This document shows positions 26,591-35,678 of a DNA stretch of 48,329 bases, in pieces (position 1 is the stretch's first letter; each line of letters starts with the position of its first letter). The stretch comes from Colwellia sp. (lineage in GTDB: Bacteria; Pseudomonadota; Gammaproteobacteria; Enterobacterales; Alteromonadaceae). The translations under genes were made by a program, and so were the position numbers. Location of the stretch: contig NVWU01000013.1 in NCBI GenBank assembly GCA_002733765.1, forward strand, positions 87,648-135,976. Direction: 5' to 3'. Below the pieces are notes generated by a model. It had not been told where the DNA came from, did not search any database, and was given only the letters and a program-made list of their open reading frames with translations.

Positions 26591-27793
26591 CTAAACTCTT
26601 TCAATGATGATAGCAATGCCTTGACCAACGCCAATACACATGGTGCATAAGGCATAACGACCTTGTGTGCGTTCAAGTTGATGCATGGCAGTAATGACTA
26701 ATCTAGCGCCACTGGCACCTAAAGGATGTCCTAACGCAATAGCGCCACCATTAGGATTTACCTGCGCGGCATCATCTGGCAGGCCTAATCCACGTAGTAC
26801 CGCTAACCCTTGTGCAGCAAAGGCTTCGTTTAATTCTATTACGTCCATTTGGTCTAGGGTTAAACCTGCTTTAGCCAGTACTTTATTAGTGGCAGCTACG
26901 GGTCCATAACCCATAATACGTGGCGCTAAGCCTGCTGTTGCCATCGCCACTATACGTGCTCTTGGTGTTAAGTTATTGGCTTTAATTGCTTGTTCTGAGG
27001 CAAGTAATAAGGCACAAGCGCCATCATTGACACCCGAAGCATTACCGGCAGTAACTGAGCCATTTTCTTTAAAAGGTGTGGCTAATTTGGCTAACGTTGC
27101 TAGTGGGCTGAGACGTAAATGTTCGTCATCAGCTACAATGATATCGTCACCTTTACGCTGTTTAATATGAACGGGCACAATCTCATGGCTGAAAAGCCCG
27201 GCTTGTTGTGCCGCCAACGCTTTTGTTTGGCTATTAAAGGCGAAAGTATCTTGATCTACACGGCTTATGTTAAATTGTTCAGCAACATTTTCTGCCGTTT
27301 CAGGCATAGAATCTACACCGTATTCTTTGGCCATTAATTTATTAACAAAACGCCAGCCTATTGTGGTATCAAAAATTTCAGCTTGACGGCTAAAAGCACT
27401 CGTGGCTTTAGGCATAACGAAAGGGGCTCTCGACATTGATTCAACGCCACCGGCAATAATCAAATCAGTTTCACCACTAGCTATGGCACGTGAACCACTG
27501 CCAATCGCATCGATACCTGAGCCACATAAACGGTTTAGTGTTAACCCTGGAACATCAATAGGTAGTCCGGCAAGTAAACCACTCATACGGGCAACATTAC
27601 GGTTATCTTCACCGGCTTGGTTAGCACAACCGTAGAAAACATCATCAACACTCGCCCAGTTTACTTGGGGATTACGTTTGATTAATTCTCTAATAGGAAT
27701 AGCGCCTAAATCGTCAGCCCTTACGGTAGACAGTGCGCCACCATAGCGGCCAAATGGAGTTCTGATTGCGTCACAAATATAAGCATTGTTCAT
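26591..27793 (-). CDS. paaJ: 3-oxoadipyl-CoA / 3-oxo-5,6-dehydrosuberyl-CoA thiolase PaaJ
   Basis: A 400-residue thiolase that cleaves 3-oxoadipyl-CoA to succinyl-CoA and acetyl-CoA, and the earlier dehydrosuberyl-CoA intermediate. Catalytic motifs: [19 protein letters not shown] with the acyl-accepting Cys near residue 90, [17 protein letters not shown] with the catalytic His, and the C-terminal [16 protein letters not shown] with the second Cys. PcaF is the close paralogue, but the adjacent paaG and paaI support PaaJ. It is the last gene of paaGIJ, 14 bases after paaI. Confidence 0.94.
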   Translation of the reverse strand: MNNAYICDAIRTPFGRYGGALSTVRADDLGAIPIRELIKRNPQVNWASVDDVFYGCANQAGEDNRNVARMSGLLAGLPIDVPGLTLNRLCGSGIDAIGSGSRAIASGETDLIIAGGVESMSRAPFVMPKATSAFSRQAEIFDTTIGWRFVNKLMAKEYGVDSMPETAENVAEQFNISRVDQDTFAFNSQTKALAAQQAGLFSHEIVPVHIKQRKGDDIIVADDEHLRLSPLATLAKLATPFKENGSVTAGNASGVNDGACALLLASEQAIKANNLTPRARIVAMATAGLAPRIMGYGPVAATNKVLAKAGLTLDQMDVIELNEAFAAQGLAVLRGLGLPDDAAQVNPNGGAIALGHPLGASGARLVITAMHQLERTQGRYALCTMCIGVGQGIAIIIERV

Positions 27794-27807
27794 AATAATT
27801 TCCTTGG

Positions 27808-28281
27808 CTACTTTTCTTCAGGTAATACGCTTTCTTTAGGTAAAACACTTTGCTTTATACGCGCAGAGTTACCTTTAAAAAGTGCAATAAGTTGTTGGTT
27901 CTGATTAGTAATTTTTATTTGGTAAACACCGCTACGTCCACCTTGATGTAATTCTTCAGCGGTTGCGGTTAGTGTGTCGCCTTCAAAGGCAGGACTGACA
28001 AAATCAATGGTGCAGCTTAACGCTACAGCCGCTTGATTTTGTGAATTACAGGCAAAAGCAAAAGCAGAGTCAGCTAAGGTGAAAATTTGCCCGCCATGGC
28101 AGGTTTTATGGCCATTAAGCATAAAATCTTTTACCACCATGACCGCAACTGCGCTGCCACAGTGTACTTGTATTAATTTAATCCCTAGCGCTTGAGAGGC
28201 GGCATCATTTTCATACATATAATGGGCGCAGCGTTGCGCTAGCTGATCGGCTTCACTGAGGTTTAAGCTACTATCTATCAC
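27808..28281 (-). CDS. paaI: Hydroxyphenylacetyl-CoA thioesterase PaaI
   Basis: A 157-residue hotdog-fold thioesterase that frees CoA from dead-end intermediates of the pathway. The family motif NGHKTCHGGQIFTLADSAFA includes the catalytic Asp in the TLAD segment, and AVALSCTIDFVSPAFEGDTL follows. It starts two bases after the paaG stop and is probably translationally coupled. The C-terminal tail (LPKESVLPEEK) is a little longer than in E. coli PaaI. Confidence 0.94.
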   Translation of the reverse strand: MIDSSLNLSEADQLAQRCAHYMYENDAASQALGIKLIQVHCGSAVAVMVVKDFMLNGHKTCHGGQIFTLADSAFAFACNSQNQAAVALSCTIDFVSPAFEGDTLTATAEELHQGGRSGVYQIKITNQNQQLIALFKGNSARIKQSVLPKESVLPEEK

Positions 28282-28283
28282 AG

Positions 28284-29075
28284 TTATTCTCCGGTGAACG
28301 TTGGTTGACGTTTTTCCATAAAGGCACTAACGCCTTCACGATAATCACTAGTGCGGCCTAGTTCACGCATTGCATATTTTTCTAACTCTAATTGTTGATG
28401 CATAGGCGTAGAGAATGAATTGTTCATCAGTTCTTTTATTTTAGCTAAACCTTTGGTTGGCTGTGTTGCTAAATGAAGCGCTAATGTCATGGTTTCATCC
28501 ATTAATTTTTCATCGTCAACACATTGCCAAATCATGCCCCAATTTTGCGCTTGCTCGGCAGATAGTTTATCGCCTAGTAATGCTAAGGCTTTGGCTCTTG
28601 GTAAGCCTAATGCGCGTACTAAATTAAAGGTACCGCCTGAATCTGGTACTAAGCCTATTTTACAAAATGCCTGAATGAATTTAGCACTTTTAGCCGCTAA
28701 AACAATATCACAAGCTAAAGCAATACTGGCACCGGCACCTGCGGCAACACCATTAACTGCACATAACACCGGTTTTTCCATGGTCATAATATTGCGAATA
28801 AGTGGGTTGTAATTTTTTTCAACTGACTCACCTAAATCTGGTGCTTCATCAGACACTTTTACTGAGCGATCGCTTAAGTCTTGTCCGGCACAAAAACCAC
28901 GACCTGTACCGGTGATAACTAAGCAACGTACAGCACTGTTGTCGCGAGCATCTTTTATTGCTTCGCGCACTTCGTCATGCATGAGACTATTAAAACTATT
29001 AAGTGAAGCAGGGCGGTTTAGGGTTAAAACAGCTACGCCTTGATCTAGTTGATATGTGATGGTGGAAAAACTCAT
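28284..29075 (-). CDS. paaG: 1,2-epoxyphenylacetyl-CoA isomerase PaaG
   Basis: A 263-residue crotonase-fold isomerase that converts the ring epoxide to the oxepin-CoA form. Motifs include VRCLVITGTGRGFCAGQDLSD (oxyanion hole) and the VNGVAAGAGASIALACDI helix, with the catalytic Asp in KIGLVPDSGGTF. Length equals that of E. coli PaaG. It is the first gene of paaGIJ, preceded by GCGGAGAGTAAA. The divergent paaY starts 175 bases away. Confidence 0.95.
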   Translation of the reverse strand: MSFSTITYQLDQGVAVLTLNRPASLNSFNSLMHDEVREAIKDARDNSAVRCLVITGTGRGFCAGQDLSDRSVKVSDEAPDLGESVEKNYNPLIRNIMTMEKPVLCAVNGVAAGAGASIALACDIVLAAKSAKFIQAFCKIGLVPDSGGTFNLVRALGLPRAKALALLGDKLSAEQAQNWGMIWQCVDDEKLMDETMTLALHLATQPTKGLAKIKELMNNSFSTPMHQQLELEKYAMRELGRTSDYREGVSAFMEKRQPTFTGE

Positions 29076-29149
29076 TTTACTCTCCGCTTTTTTGTCGTTG
29101 TTATTTATGTCGATCTTGTTTTATGGCTGCTTAGCCTTATTTGCTGTAG

Positions 29150-29158
29150 ACACTGTGT
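29150..29158. promoter_or_regulatory. ACACTGTGT motif shared with the paaA promoter
   Basis: ACACTGTGT occurs here, in the divergent paaG-paaY region, and again at 26377-26385 within the candidate PaaX operator at paaA. In both cases the flanks are T(G/A)(A/T)-rich and in the likely -35 zone for the minus-strand operon. A shared binding site is possible but the full TGATAC-N27-GTATCG pattern is not seen here. Confidence 0.35.
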
Positions 29159-29250
29159 AGTAGATCAGTAACACTAGTTAACCTATTAAGTATCTATTTA
29201 CTTGTTCTATAACTATCTATAACTACCTGTAACTCCTTAAGGAATCTTTT

Positions 29251-29844
29251 ATGCCAAGTTATGCTATTGAAAACCTTGTACCCGTTGTTGACCCACTGGC
29301 TTATGTTCATCCAACGGCAGTATTAATTGGTGACGTTATTATTGATAAACACTGCTATATTGGTCCTAACGCAGTATTACGTGGCGATTTTGGCCGTATT
29401 ATTGTTAAACAAGGCGCAAACGTACAAGACACTTGCGTCATTCATAGCTTTCCTGGAAAAGACTGTATTATTGAAGAAAATGGTCATATAGGTCATGGCG
29501 CTATTCTTCATGGTTGTCATATTGGCGAAAATGCTTTAGTAGGCATGAACGCGGTTATTATGGACGATGCTATTATTGGCGCTGAATCTTTAGTGGCGGC
29601 AACAGCCTTTGTTAAATCTGCTTTTGAATGCCCACCAAGAAGTTTACTAGCAGGCAGCCCTGCCACCATTAAACGAGCGTTGAGTGATAAAGAAGTTGCT
29701 TGGAAAACCGGTGGTACCAAGCAATATCATCATCTAACTGAACGTTGTCTAAAAAGTTTGCACCAAGTTGAACCCTTAACAGCAGTTCAAAGTAATCGAC
29801 CACGTTTTACTGATAGTGCTTATAAACCTAAGCATGAAGGCTAA
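29251..29844 (+). CDS. paaY: Phenylacetate pathway thioesterase/gamma-carbonic-anhydrase-fold protein PaaY
   Basis: A 197-residue left-handed beta-helix protein with hexapeptide repeats (for example IGDVIIDKHCYIGPNAVLRGDFGRI and HIGHGAILHGCHIGENALVGMNAVIMDDAIIG). Histidines in VIHSF, NGHIGHGAIL and similar positions would bind the metal as in gamma carbonic anhydrases. PaaY is reported to act as a thioesterase on ring-hydroxylated CoA by-products. AAGGAATCTTTT precedes the ATG. It is transcribed alone and divergently from paaGIJ. Confidence 0.93.
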   Translation: MPSYAIENLVPVVDPLAYVHPTAVLIGDVIIDKHCYIGPNAVLRGDFGRIIVKQGANVQDTCVIHSFPGKDCIIEENGHIGHGAILHGCHIGENALVGMNAVIMDDAIIGAESLVAATAFVKSAFECPPRSLLAGSPATIKRALSDKEVAWKTGGTKQYHHLTERCLKSLHQVEPLTAVQSNRPRFTDSAYKPKHEG

Positions 29845-29859
29845 TAAATTAATAAGATA

Positions 29860-29884
29860 AACATCCTCAGTAAATGAGGATGTT
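29860..29884. terminator. Convergent hairpin between paaY and paaZ
   Basis: AACATCCTCA (29860-29869) pairs exactly with TGAGGATGTT (29875-29884). It separates the convergent paaY and paaZ; the flanking T-runs are short. Confidence 0.65.
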
Positions 29885-29896
29885 ATACATCATTAA

Positions 29897-31945
29897 TTAA
29901 GGCTCTTTTCTTTCTACTAAGGTCATAATGTCGTATAAAGCAACAATAACATCGTGTTGATTAGTCACTTCAACATCCCATACCACAACGCCTGTGGCTC
30001 TTTCTTCTTCAGGACGTTTGTCTTTTTTGATTTTCTTCTTCACCGTTATTTTTACTTGAATAGTATCGCCAATAGGAACCGGTTCAACAAAACGTAAATT
30101 TTCCAAACCGTAGTTGGCTAATACGGGTCCAGGTGCGGGATCAACAAACATACCTGCTGCAGCTGAAATAATAAAATAACCATGGGCTACACGTTGACCA
30201 AACATAGAATCTTTTGCGGCTATTTCGTCAAAGTGAGCATAGAAGTGATCGCCAGATATTGCGCCAAAGTTAACTATGTCAGCTTCGGTAACGGTACGTC
30301 TGTGGGTGGTTAAGCTTTCACCCACTTGTAATTCTTCAAAATATTTTCTAAAAGGATGTTTATCGTTACCAGATGTTTTGGCACCCGCTATATATTCTTT
30401 GGTGATAGCCATTAACGTGGTTGGTGAGCCTTGAATGGCGGTACGTTGCATATAATGCTTAACCGCACGTGAACCCCCTAATTCTTCACCACCACCAGCA
30501 CGACCAGGTCCACCGTGAACCAGTGTTGGTAATGGTGAACCATGACCCGTTGATTCTTTCGCACAATCTCTATTGAGTACTAACATACGGCCATGGAAAG
30601 CTGCAGCAGATAACACTATTTTAGCCGCTTCTTCATTATCATAAGTGACTAGTGAAGCAACTAAGCTACCTTTGCCCAAACGTGCAATTTCAATGGCTTC
30701 ATCGATAGAGTTATATGGCATCAGTGTACTGACCGGACCAAACGCTTCGATGCTATGAGGCGCGTCGGTTTCTAGTGGCTTGGCACAATAAAGTAGCGTT
30801 GGTGGATAAAAAGCATCGGTCTTAAGGTTATCGCCAGTGAGTTCAAGTTTACTTAAGTCGCCACCGTAAACTACTTCACAAAAATCACTCAGTTGAGCAA
30901 CTTTATTTTCAACATCCAAACGCTGGCTTTTACCCACTAAAGGTCCCATGCGAACACCTTTAATACTTGGATCGCCTAAGGTCACTTTACTCAAGCGAGC
31001 AATTAAGGCTTCTTGTACTGCGGACACTTTACTTTGTGGCACAATAATACGGCGAATAGCAGTACATTTTTGTCCTGCTTTCACGGTCATTTCATTAGTG
31101 ACTTCTTTGATGAATAATTGAAACTCTTCATCTTCAACGCTAACGCTTTCACCTAAAATACAGCTGTTTAATGAATCAGCTTCCATGGTAAATGGAATAC
31201 TCTTAGCAACGATGTTTTCATGGCTACGTAATTTTTGGCCTGTGTAAGCAGAACCAGTAAAAGTAACAACATCTTGTTCATTTAATCGGGCAAGTAAATC
31301 ACCAACACCACCACAAATTAATTGAATAGAGCCTTCTGGTAAAATGCCACAAGCAATAATTTCTTCTACCATGGCTTGGGTTACATAAGCAGAAGCGGTG
31401 CCTGGTTTAACAATAACGGGCATACCCGCAATTAAACTAGGCGCAATTTTTTCTAACATTCCCCAACAAGGAAAATTAAAGGCATTGATATGTACGGCAA
31501 CACCAGGCTTTGATGTTAAAATATGACGAGCGACAAAGGTGCCTTTGGCTGATAGAGCTTCGGCTGGTCCTTCAACAATAAATTTTTCATTAGCAAATTC
31601 TCTACGTGCTATGCCTGAATAGCTAAACATTGTGGCTAAACCACCTTCAATATCAACCCAGCTATCAACTTTAGTAGCACCAGTTTTAGCTGATACCGCA
31701 TACAACTGCTCTTTTTTTGACATTAAATGCTTAGCGACATTTTTAATGGCATTAGCGCGTTCGTGAATAGTCATTTCGCGTAGTGCTTTACCACCAACGT
31801 TACGGCCATGCTCTAGCATTTTGTTAAAATCTATACCATTACTACTGACTTCACAGATTTCACTGCCATTAAGTGCGTCGTAAACCTTAACCCCTTGCCC
31901 TTGGCCTTCAAACCAAATTCCATAACAATAACTTTTTGATATCAT
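29897..31945 (-). CDS. paaZ: Bifunctional oxepin-CoA hydrolase / 3-oxo-5,6-dehydrosuberyl-CoA semialdehyde dehydrogenase PaaZ
   Basis: A 682-residue fusion that opens the oxepin ring and oxidises the resulting aldehyde. The N-terminal aldehyde dehydrogenase domain (about 1-520) has [15 protein letters not shown], the general base in FTMEADSLN and the nucleophile in [12 protein letters not shown]. The C-terminal MaoC/R-hydratase domain (about 535-682) has [20 protein letters not shown] with the catalytic Asp/His pair in [27 protein letters not shown] is a PaaZ signature. Length matches E. coli PaaZ (681). It is divergent from paaK, with a perfect FNR-type dyad in between. Confidence 0.97.
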   Translation of the reverse strand: MISKSYCYGIWFEGQGQGVKVYDALNGSEICEVSSNGIDFNKMLEHGRNVGGKALREMTIHERANAIKNVAKHLMSKKEQLYAVSAKTGATKVDSWVDIEGGLATMFSYSGIARREFANEKFIVEGPAEALSAKGTFVARHILTSKPGVAVHINAFNFPCWGMLEKIAPSLIAGMPVIVKPGTASAYVTQAMVEEIIACGILPEGSIQLICGGVGDLLARLNEQDVVTFTGSAYTGQKLRSHENIVAKSIPFTMEADSLNSCILGESVSVEDEEFQLFIKEVTNEMTVKAGQKCTAIRRIIVPQSKVSAVQEALIARLSKVTLGDPSIKGVRMGPLVGKSQRLDVENKVAQLSDFCEVVYGGDLSKLELTGDNLKTDAFYPPTLLYCAKPLETDAPHSIEAFGPVSTLMPYNSIDEAIEIARLGKGSLVASLVTYDNEEAAKIVLSAAAFHGRMLVLNRDCAKESTGHGSPLPTLVHGGPGRAGGGEELGGSRAVKHYMQRTAIQGSPTTLMAITKEYIAGAKTSGNDKHPFRKYFEELQVGESLTTHRRTVTEADIVNFGAISGDHFYAHFDEIAAKDSMFGQRVAHGYFIISAAAGMFVDPAPGPVLANYGLENLRFVEPVPIGDTIQVKITVKKKIKKDKRPEEERATGVVVWDVEVTNQHDVIVALYDIMTLVERKEP

Positions 31946-32042
31946 TGACTAATCCTCGTTAACCGTTTGTTGGTTTTTGTTTTTTAAAATTGCTTTTATT
32001 TAATAATTATTAAATCTAAATTTAAAAAGTGATACATTTTTA

Positions 32043-32056
32043 TTGATTTATATCAA
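32043..32056. promoter_or_regulatory. Candidate FNR-type site between paaZ and paaK
   Basis: TTGATTTATATCAA fits TTGAT-N4-ATCAA, the FNR/EtrA consensus, without mismatch. It lies 63 bases before the paaK start and 98 before the paaZ start, and overlaps a weaker TGATA-N16-TATCA dyad at 32030-32055. Because the pathway needs oxygen, an oxygen-responsive regulator here would make sense. The region is AT-rich, which raises the chance of a coincidental match. Confidence 0.5.
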
Positions 32057-32118
32057 AGAAGTGTTTTATATTATCAGCAATTACTTAATATCGAAAGTAC
32101 TTTTTTTAGGAGAATAAA

Positions 32119-33414
32119 ATGTCATCTAAACAGCTTGGTTATGAAGCAATCGAAACAGCAAGTGTGGATGAATTACGGGATTTACAGTTTAATCGTCTCA
32201 AAACTACACTGACTAATGCTTATAATAATTCGCCGGTATATACAAAGAAATTTGATGACCATGGTGTTCATCCTGATGATTTAACTTGTCTGGAAGATTT
32301 AAGTAAGTTTCCTTTTACTACTAAGGCAGATATGCGTGATAGCTATCCTTTTGGCATGTTTGCTTTACCAATGGAGCAAATAGTTCGTGTGCATGCGTCA
32401 AGCGGTACTACGGGTAAACCAACGGTAGTGGGTTATAGCCAAAATGATATTGATACTTGGGCTAATGTTGTGGCTCGCTCTATTTATGCTGCCGGTGGTA
32501 GACCCAAAGATAAAGTGCATATCGCTTATGGCTATGGTTTATTTACCGGTGGTTTTGGTGCCCATTATGGTGCAGAACGTTTAGGTTGTACGGTTATCCC
32601 GATGGGCGGTGGTCAAACAGAAAAGCAAGTACAGCTTCTACAAGATTTTGATCCCGATATAATCATGGTAACCCCTTCTTATATGCTTAATATTGCTGAT
32701 GAAATTATTCGTCAAGGTATCGATCCTGAAAAAATGGCACTGCGCACAGGTATTTTTGGTGCAGAGCCTTGGACAGATGGTATGCGTAAAGATCTACAAT
32801 CACGCATGTCAATGGATGCCGTAGACATCTATGGTTTATCCGAAATGATGGGACCAGGTGTTGCACAAGAATGTATTGAAACGATGGACGGACCAACCAT
32901 TTGGGAAGATCATTTTTATCCTGAAATAATTAACCCAGAAACAGGTGAAGTGGTTGCTGACGGTGAAGAAGGCGAGTTGGTTTTTACCAGTTTAACCAAA
33001 GAAGCGATGCCAATGATCCGTTATCGAACCCGTGATTTAACACGTTTGTTACCGGGCACGTCAAGAACGATGCGTCGTATGGATAAAATTACTGGTCGTA
33101 GTGATGACATGTTAATTATTCGTGGTGTGAATGTTTTTCCAACACAAATTGAAACACAAATTTGCTCGATTGAAGGCTTAACGCCTCATTATCAAATTGA
33201 AGTGGGTAAAAAAGGTAATATGGACACGATTAAAGTACAGGTTGAGCTTGCGCCTGAATCGGTGTCTGCTAATTATGATGACCTAGTCAAAAAGTTAAAT
33301 CATAAAATTAAAACGTTTATTGGTATATCATGCGCTATCGAATTAAAACAACCTAATGAACTACCGCGTTCACAGGGTAAAGCGCAACGGGTTATTGATA
33401 ATCGTAAAACGTAA
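32119..33414 (+). CDS. paaK: Phenylacetate-CoA ligase PaaK
   Basis: A 431-residue AMP-forming ligase that makes phenylacetyl-CoA, the first step and the inducer of the pathway. The ATP-binding loop is VHASSGTTGKPTVVGY near residues 93-108. YGLSEMMGPGVAQEC, YRTRDLTRLLPG and TGRSDDMLIIRGVNVFPTQIE are standard PaaK motifs, the last being the hinge into the C-terminal domain. TTTTAGGAGAATAAA precedes the ATG. It ends at a strong terminator, so it is a single-gene unit divergent from paaZ. Confidence 0.97.
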   Translation: MSSKQLGYEAIETASVDELRDLQFNRLKTTLTNAYNNSPVYTKKFDDHGVHPDDLTCLEDLSKFPFTTKADMRDSYPFGMFALPMEQIVRVHASSGTTGKPTVVGYSQNDIDTWANVVARSIYAAGGRPKDKVHIAYGYGLFTGGFGAHYGAERLGCTVIPMGGGQTEKQVQLLQDFDPDIIMVTPSYMLNIADEIIRQGIDPEKMALRTGIFGAEPWTDGMRKDLQSRMSMDAVDIYGLSEMMGPGVAQECIETMDGPTIWEDHFYPEIINPETGEVVADGEEGELVFTSLTKEAMPMIRYRTRDLTRLLPGTSRTMRRMDKITGRSDDMLIIRGVNVFPTQIETQICSIEGLTPHYQIEVGKKGNMDTIKVQVELAPESVSANYDDLVKKLNHKIKTFIGISCAIELKQPNELPRSQGKAQRVIDNRKT

Positions 33415-33444
33415 TACTTAATGTATAAAATAGAATAAAGAATG

Positions 33445-33484
33445 ATATTCACCCCCTAGACAAATTTTTCTAGGGGGTGAATAT
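33445..33484. terminator. Long perfect hairpin terminator after paaK
   Basis: ATATTCACCCCCTAGA (33445-33460) pairs exactly with TCTAGGGGGTGAATAT (33469-33484), loop CAAATTTT. A 16-bp perfect stem just after paaK isolates the paa cluster from the CRISPR locus. Confidence 0.85.
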
Positions 33485-33556
33485 TGCGTTTTAAAGTAGT
33501 AATTAACGTATAATAAATCACGTTATGTACTAGAGGTTTTAACATTTTCACCCAAC

Positions 33557-33570
33557 AATAACCGGTTATT
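33557..33570. promoter_or_regulatory. Palindrome upstream of the WYL regulator gene
   Basis: AATAACCGGTTATT is a perfect 14-bp palindrome about 100 bases before the start of the WYL-domain gene. It could be an operator for that regulator (autoregulation). This is inferred from position and symmetry only; no second copy was seen before cas1. Confidence 0.35.
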
Positions 33571-33672
33571 ATGCACAGCGTACATAGGTGCAATATTGAT
33601 ATTAATCAATTGTTTTCTTCTGTTTTTAATATATATTATTGTTAAGCATGAATTAGCATTTGGTATACGGAT

Positions 33673-34515
33673 ATGTCAAAAGAAAATAACGTAAGATTTA
33701 ACTTTATTGAAAGTGTTGTTAGCTGGGAAGGGCAAATAAATGCAACTCACTTAGCCACTAAATTTCAATTATCGCGGCAAGCCGCAAGCACTGTTCTACA
33801 ACAATACCGAGACAAGTTCCCCAAAAACCTGCTTTACAACCAATCAAATAAAGCTTTTATAGCAACCGTTGAGTTTGATAATAATACACAATTAACTGAC
33901 TTTTCTGATTATTTAACTGCGGTTTCTATTTCACATCAATCAACGGCAAACCTAAAACAAAATGTTGATGTTTGTGTATTTGAAGTTGAAGCGCCACTTC
34001 GAAACATTAACCCTATACAGGTTAGGCCAATACTTCGAGCGATACGTGAAAAACTTGCTATAGATATTGGCTACATTTCCCTTAGCAGCCCAGATTATCT
34101 TGATCGCATTATTCAACCACATGCCCTGATATTTGACGGGTTACGCTGGCATGTAAGGGCATACTGCAACAAAAATCAACAATTTAGAGACTTCACCTTA
34201 TCTCGCTTTAATGGTGAAGCTGAGTTTGAAGGCAAGGCGACCCACTTATCCGCGTTAGATGAAAATTGGCAAACCATAGTTGATGTAGTGATTGAAGCAG
34301 ACCCTAGGTTTAACGAACAGCAAAAACGGATAATAGAGCAAGACTTTCAAATGGAAAATGGGCAAAAAACCATCACCACCCGGGCAGCGCTAGTGAACTA
34401 TTTATTACGCCGTTTGCACATCGACAGCTATAAAAACACCCCAGAAGAACAGCAAATAGTACTTACCTACAACAGTAGAAAGTGCATCGCACCTTATTTG
34501 CCACAACCTGGTTAG
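33673..34515 (+). CDS. WYL-domain transcriptional regulator next to the CRISPR locus
   Basis: A 280-residue protein of the CapW/BrxR-like WYL class, regulators that sit next to defence systems and sense a ligand such as nucleic acid or nucleotide. The N-terminal winged helix includes NATHLATKFQLSRQAASTVLQQY (about 22-45). The WYL core has YISLSSPD and ALIFDGLRWHVRAYCNK, followed by FRDFTLSRF, the typical aromatic/basic pocket. The C-terminal segment corresponds to the WCX region. It is separated from cas1 by 110 bases on the same strand. It probably regulates cas expression; the ligand is unknown. Confidence 0.82.
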   Translation: MSKENNVRFNFIESVVSWEGQINATHLATKFQLSRQAASTVLQQYRDKFPKNLLYNQSNKAFIATVEFDNNTQLTDFSDYLTAVSISHQSTANLKQNVDVCVFEVEAPLRNINPIQVRPILRAIREKLAIDIGYISLSSPDYLDRIIQPHALIFDGLRWHVRAYCNKNQQFRDFTLSRFNGEAEFEGKATHLSALDENWQTIVDVVIEADPRFNEQQKRIIEQDFQMENGQKTITTRAALVNYLLRRLHIDSYKNTPEEQQIVLTYNSRKCIAPYLPQPG

Positions 34516-34625
34516 TTTCTTTACGTGTTAAAAATTACAGTGTTTCACAAAGCCGCTTTATTGATTAGTCTACAGGCTATTCAAATAATTAAAATTAGTA
34601 AGCTGAAGGAATAACTAGGTACAGC

Positions 34626-35678
34626 ATGGAAAACTTAAAACCGTCTGATTTAAAAAGTATATTACACTCTAAACGCGCTAATATGTATTACCTCGAATAT
34701 TGTCGAGTAATGCAAAAAGATGGGCGGGTTTTGTATCTCACTGAAGCGCTATCTACCGGTAAGAATAGCGAAAACCAATACTTTAATATTCCTATCGCTA
34801 ATACTACCGTAATACTGCTAGGAAACGGTACGTCAATTACTCAAGCTGCTATGCGAATGCTAGCCCAAGCTGGCGTACTAGTTAGCTTTAGTGGTGGCGG
34901 CGGAACACCGTTATATATGGCAAATGATGTTGAGCAGCCTATCGAATGGATGACGCCACAAAGTGAATATCGGCCAACCGAATACTTTCAAGGTTGGATG
35001 AAGTTTTGGTTTGATGACAAAAAACGCTTAGCTGCGGCTAAACAACTTCAACAAGCACGCATTACCTTTTTAAAACAAGTTTGGCAAAAAGATAAAGAAT
35101 TAAAAACCGAAAGCTTTAATTTTGACGATAAAACCATACAAAATGCCTTAGACACTTTTTATACTCGCACTGACCAAGCCAAAAAACAGTCTGATTTATT
35201 ATTAACCGAAGCACAGCTTACTAAAGTGCTATACAAATATGCAGCTAATAATACCCAAACTAAAGACTTTACTCGACAACACCAATCAACCGATCTTGCC
35301 AACAATTTTTTAAATCATGGCAACTACTTAGCCTATGGTTTAGCGGCCAGCGCTTTATGGGTACTTGGCATTCCGCATGGTTTTGCGGTAATGCATGGCA
35401 AAACCCGCAAAGGAGCATTGGTATTTGATGTGGCTGACATCATTAAAGACGCCATAGTACTGCCTTGGGCTTTTATATGCGCCAAAGAAAATGCCACTGA
35501 ACAAGAATTTAGACAGCAAGTATTACAATCTTTTACTGATCATAAAGTATTAGATTATATGTTTAACACCATAAAAAGCATTGCTTTATCTAATGACCTT
35601 GTTGAAGAAACAACAGAAGAAACCACAAAAGAAACGATAAAAGAGCAAACAACCGATAAAGGTAAAAACAACTTATGA
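34626..35678 (+). CDS. cas1: CRISPR-associated integrase Cas1 (type I-F)
   Basis: A 350-residue spacer-acquisition integrase. Features of Cas1f are the N-terminal beta-rich part with LLGNGTSITQAAMRMLAQAGVLVSF and the catalytic region ASALWVLGIPHGFAVMHGKTRKG followed by ALVFDVADIIKDAIVLPWAF, which carries the His and Asp metal ligands; the Glu ligand lies earlier (LTEAQLTKVLYK area). The last 25 residues are a threonine/glutamate/lysine-rich tail absent from most relatives. The stop overlaps the cas2-3 start (ATGATGG), as in type I-F operons. The ribosome site is weak. Confidence 0.95.
   Translation: MENLKPSDLKSILHSKRANMYYLEYCRVMQKDGRVLYLTEALSTGKNSENQYFNIPIANTTVILLGNGTSITQAAMRMLAQAGVLVSFSGGGGTPLYMANDVEQPIEWMTPQSEYRPTEYFQGWMKFWFDDKKRLAAAKQLQQARITFLKQVWQKDKELKTESFNFDDKTIQNALDTFYTRTDQAKKQSDLLLTEAQLTKVLYKYAANNTQTKDFTRQHQSTDLANNFLNHGNYLAYGLAASALWVLGIPHGFAVMHGKTRKGALVFDVADIIKDAIVLPWAFICAKENATEQEFRQQVLQSFTDHKVLDYMFNTIKSIALSNDLVEETTEETTKETIKEQTTDKGKNNL

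Noticed and set aside
32030..32062. Full PaaX-type TGATAC-N27-GTATCG site before paaZ/paaK
   Set aside because: Only the TGATAC half is present; at N27 spacing the sequence reads GTTTTA, so a complete operator is not supported here.
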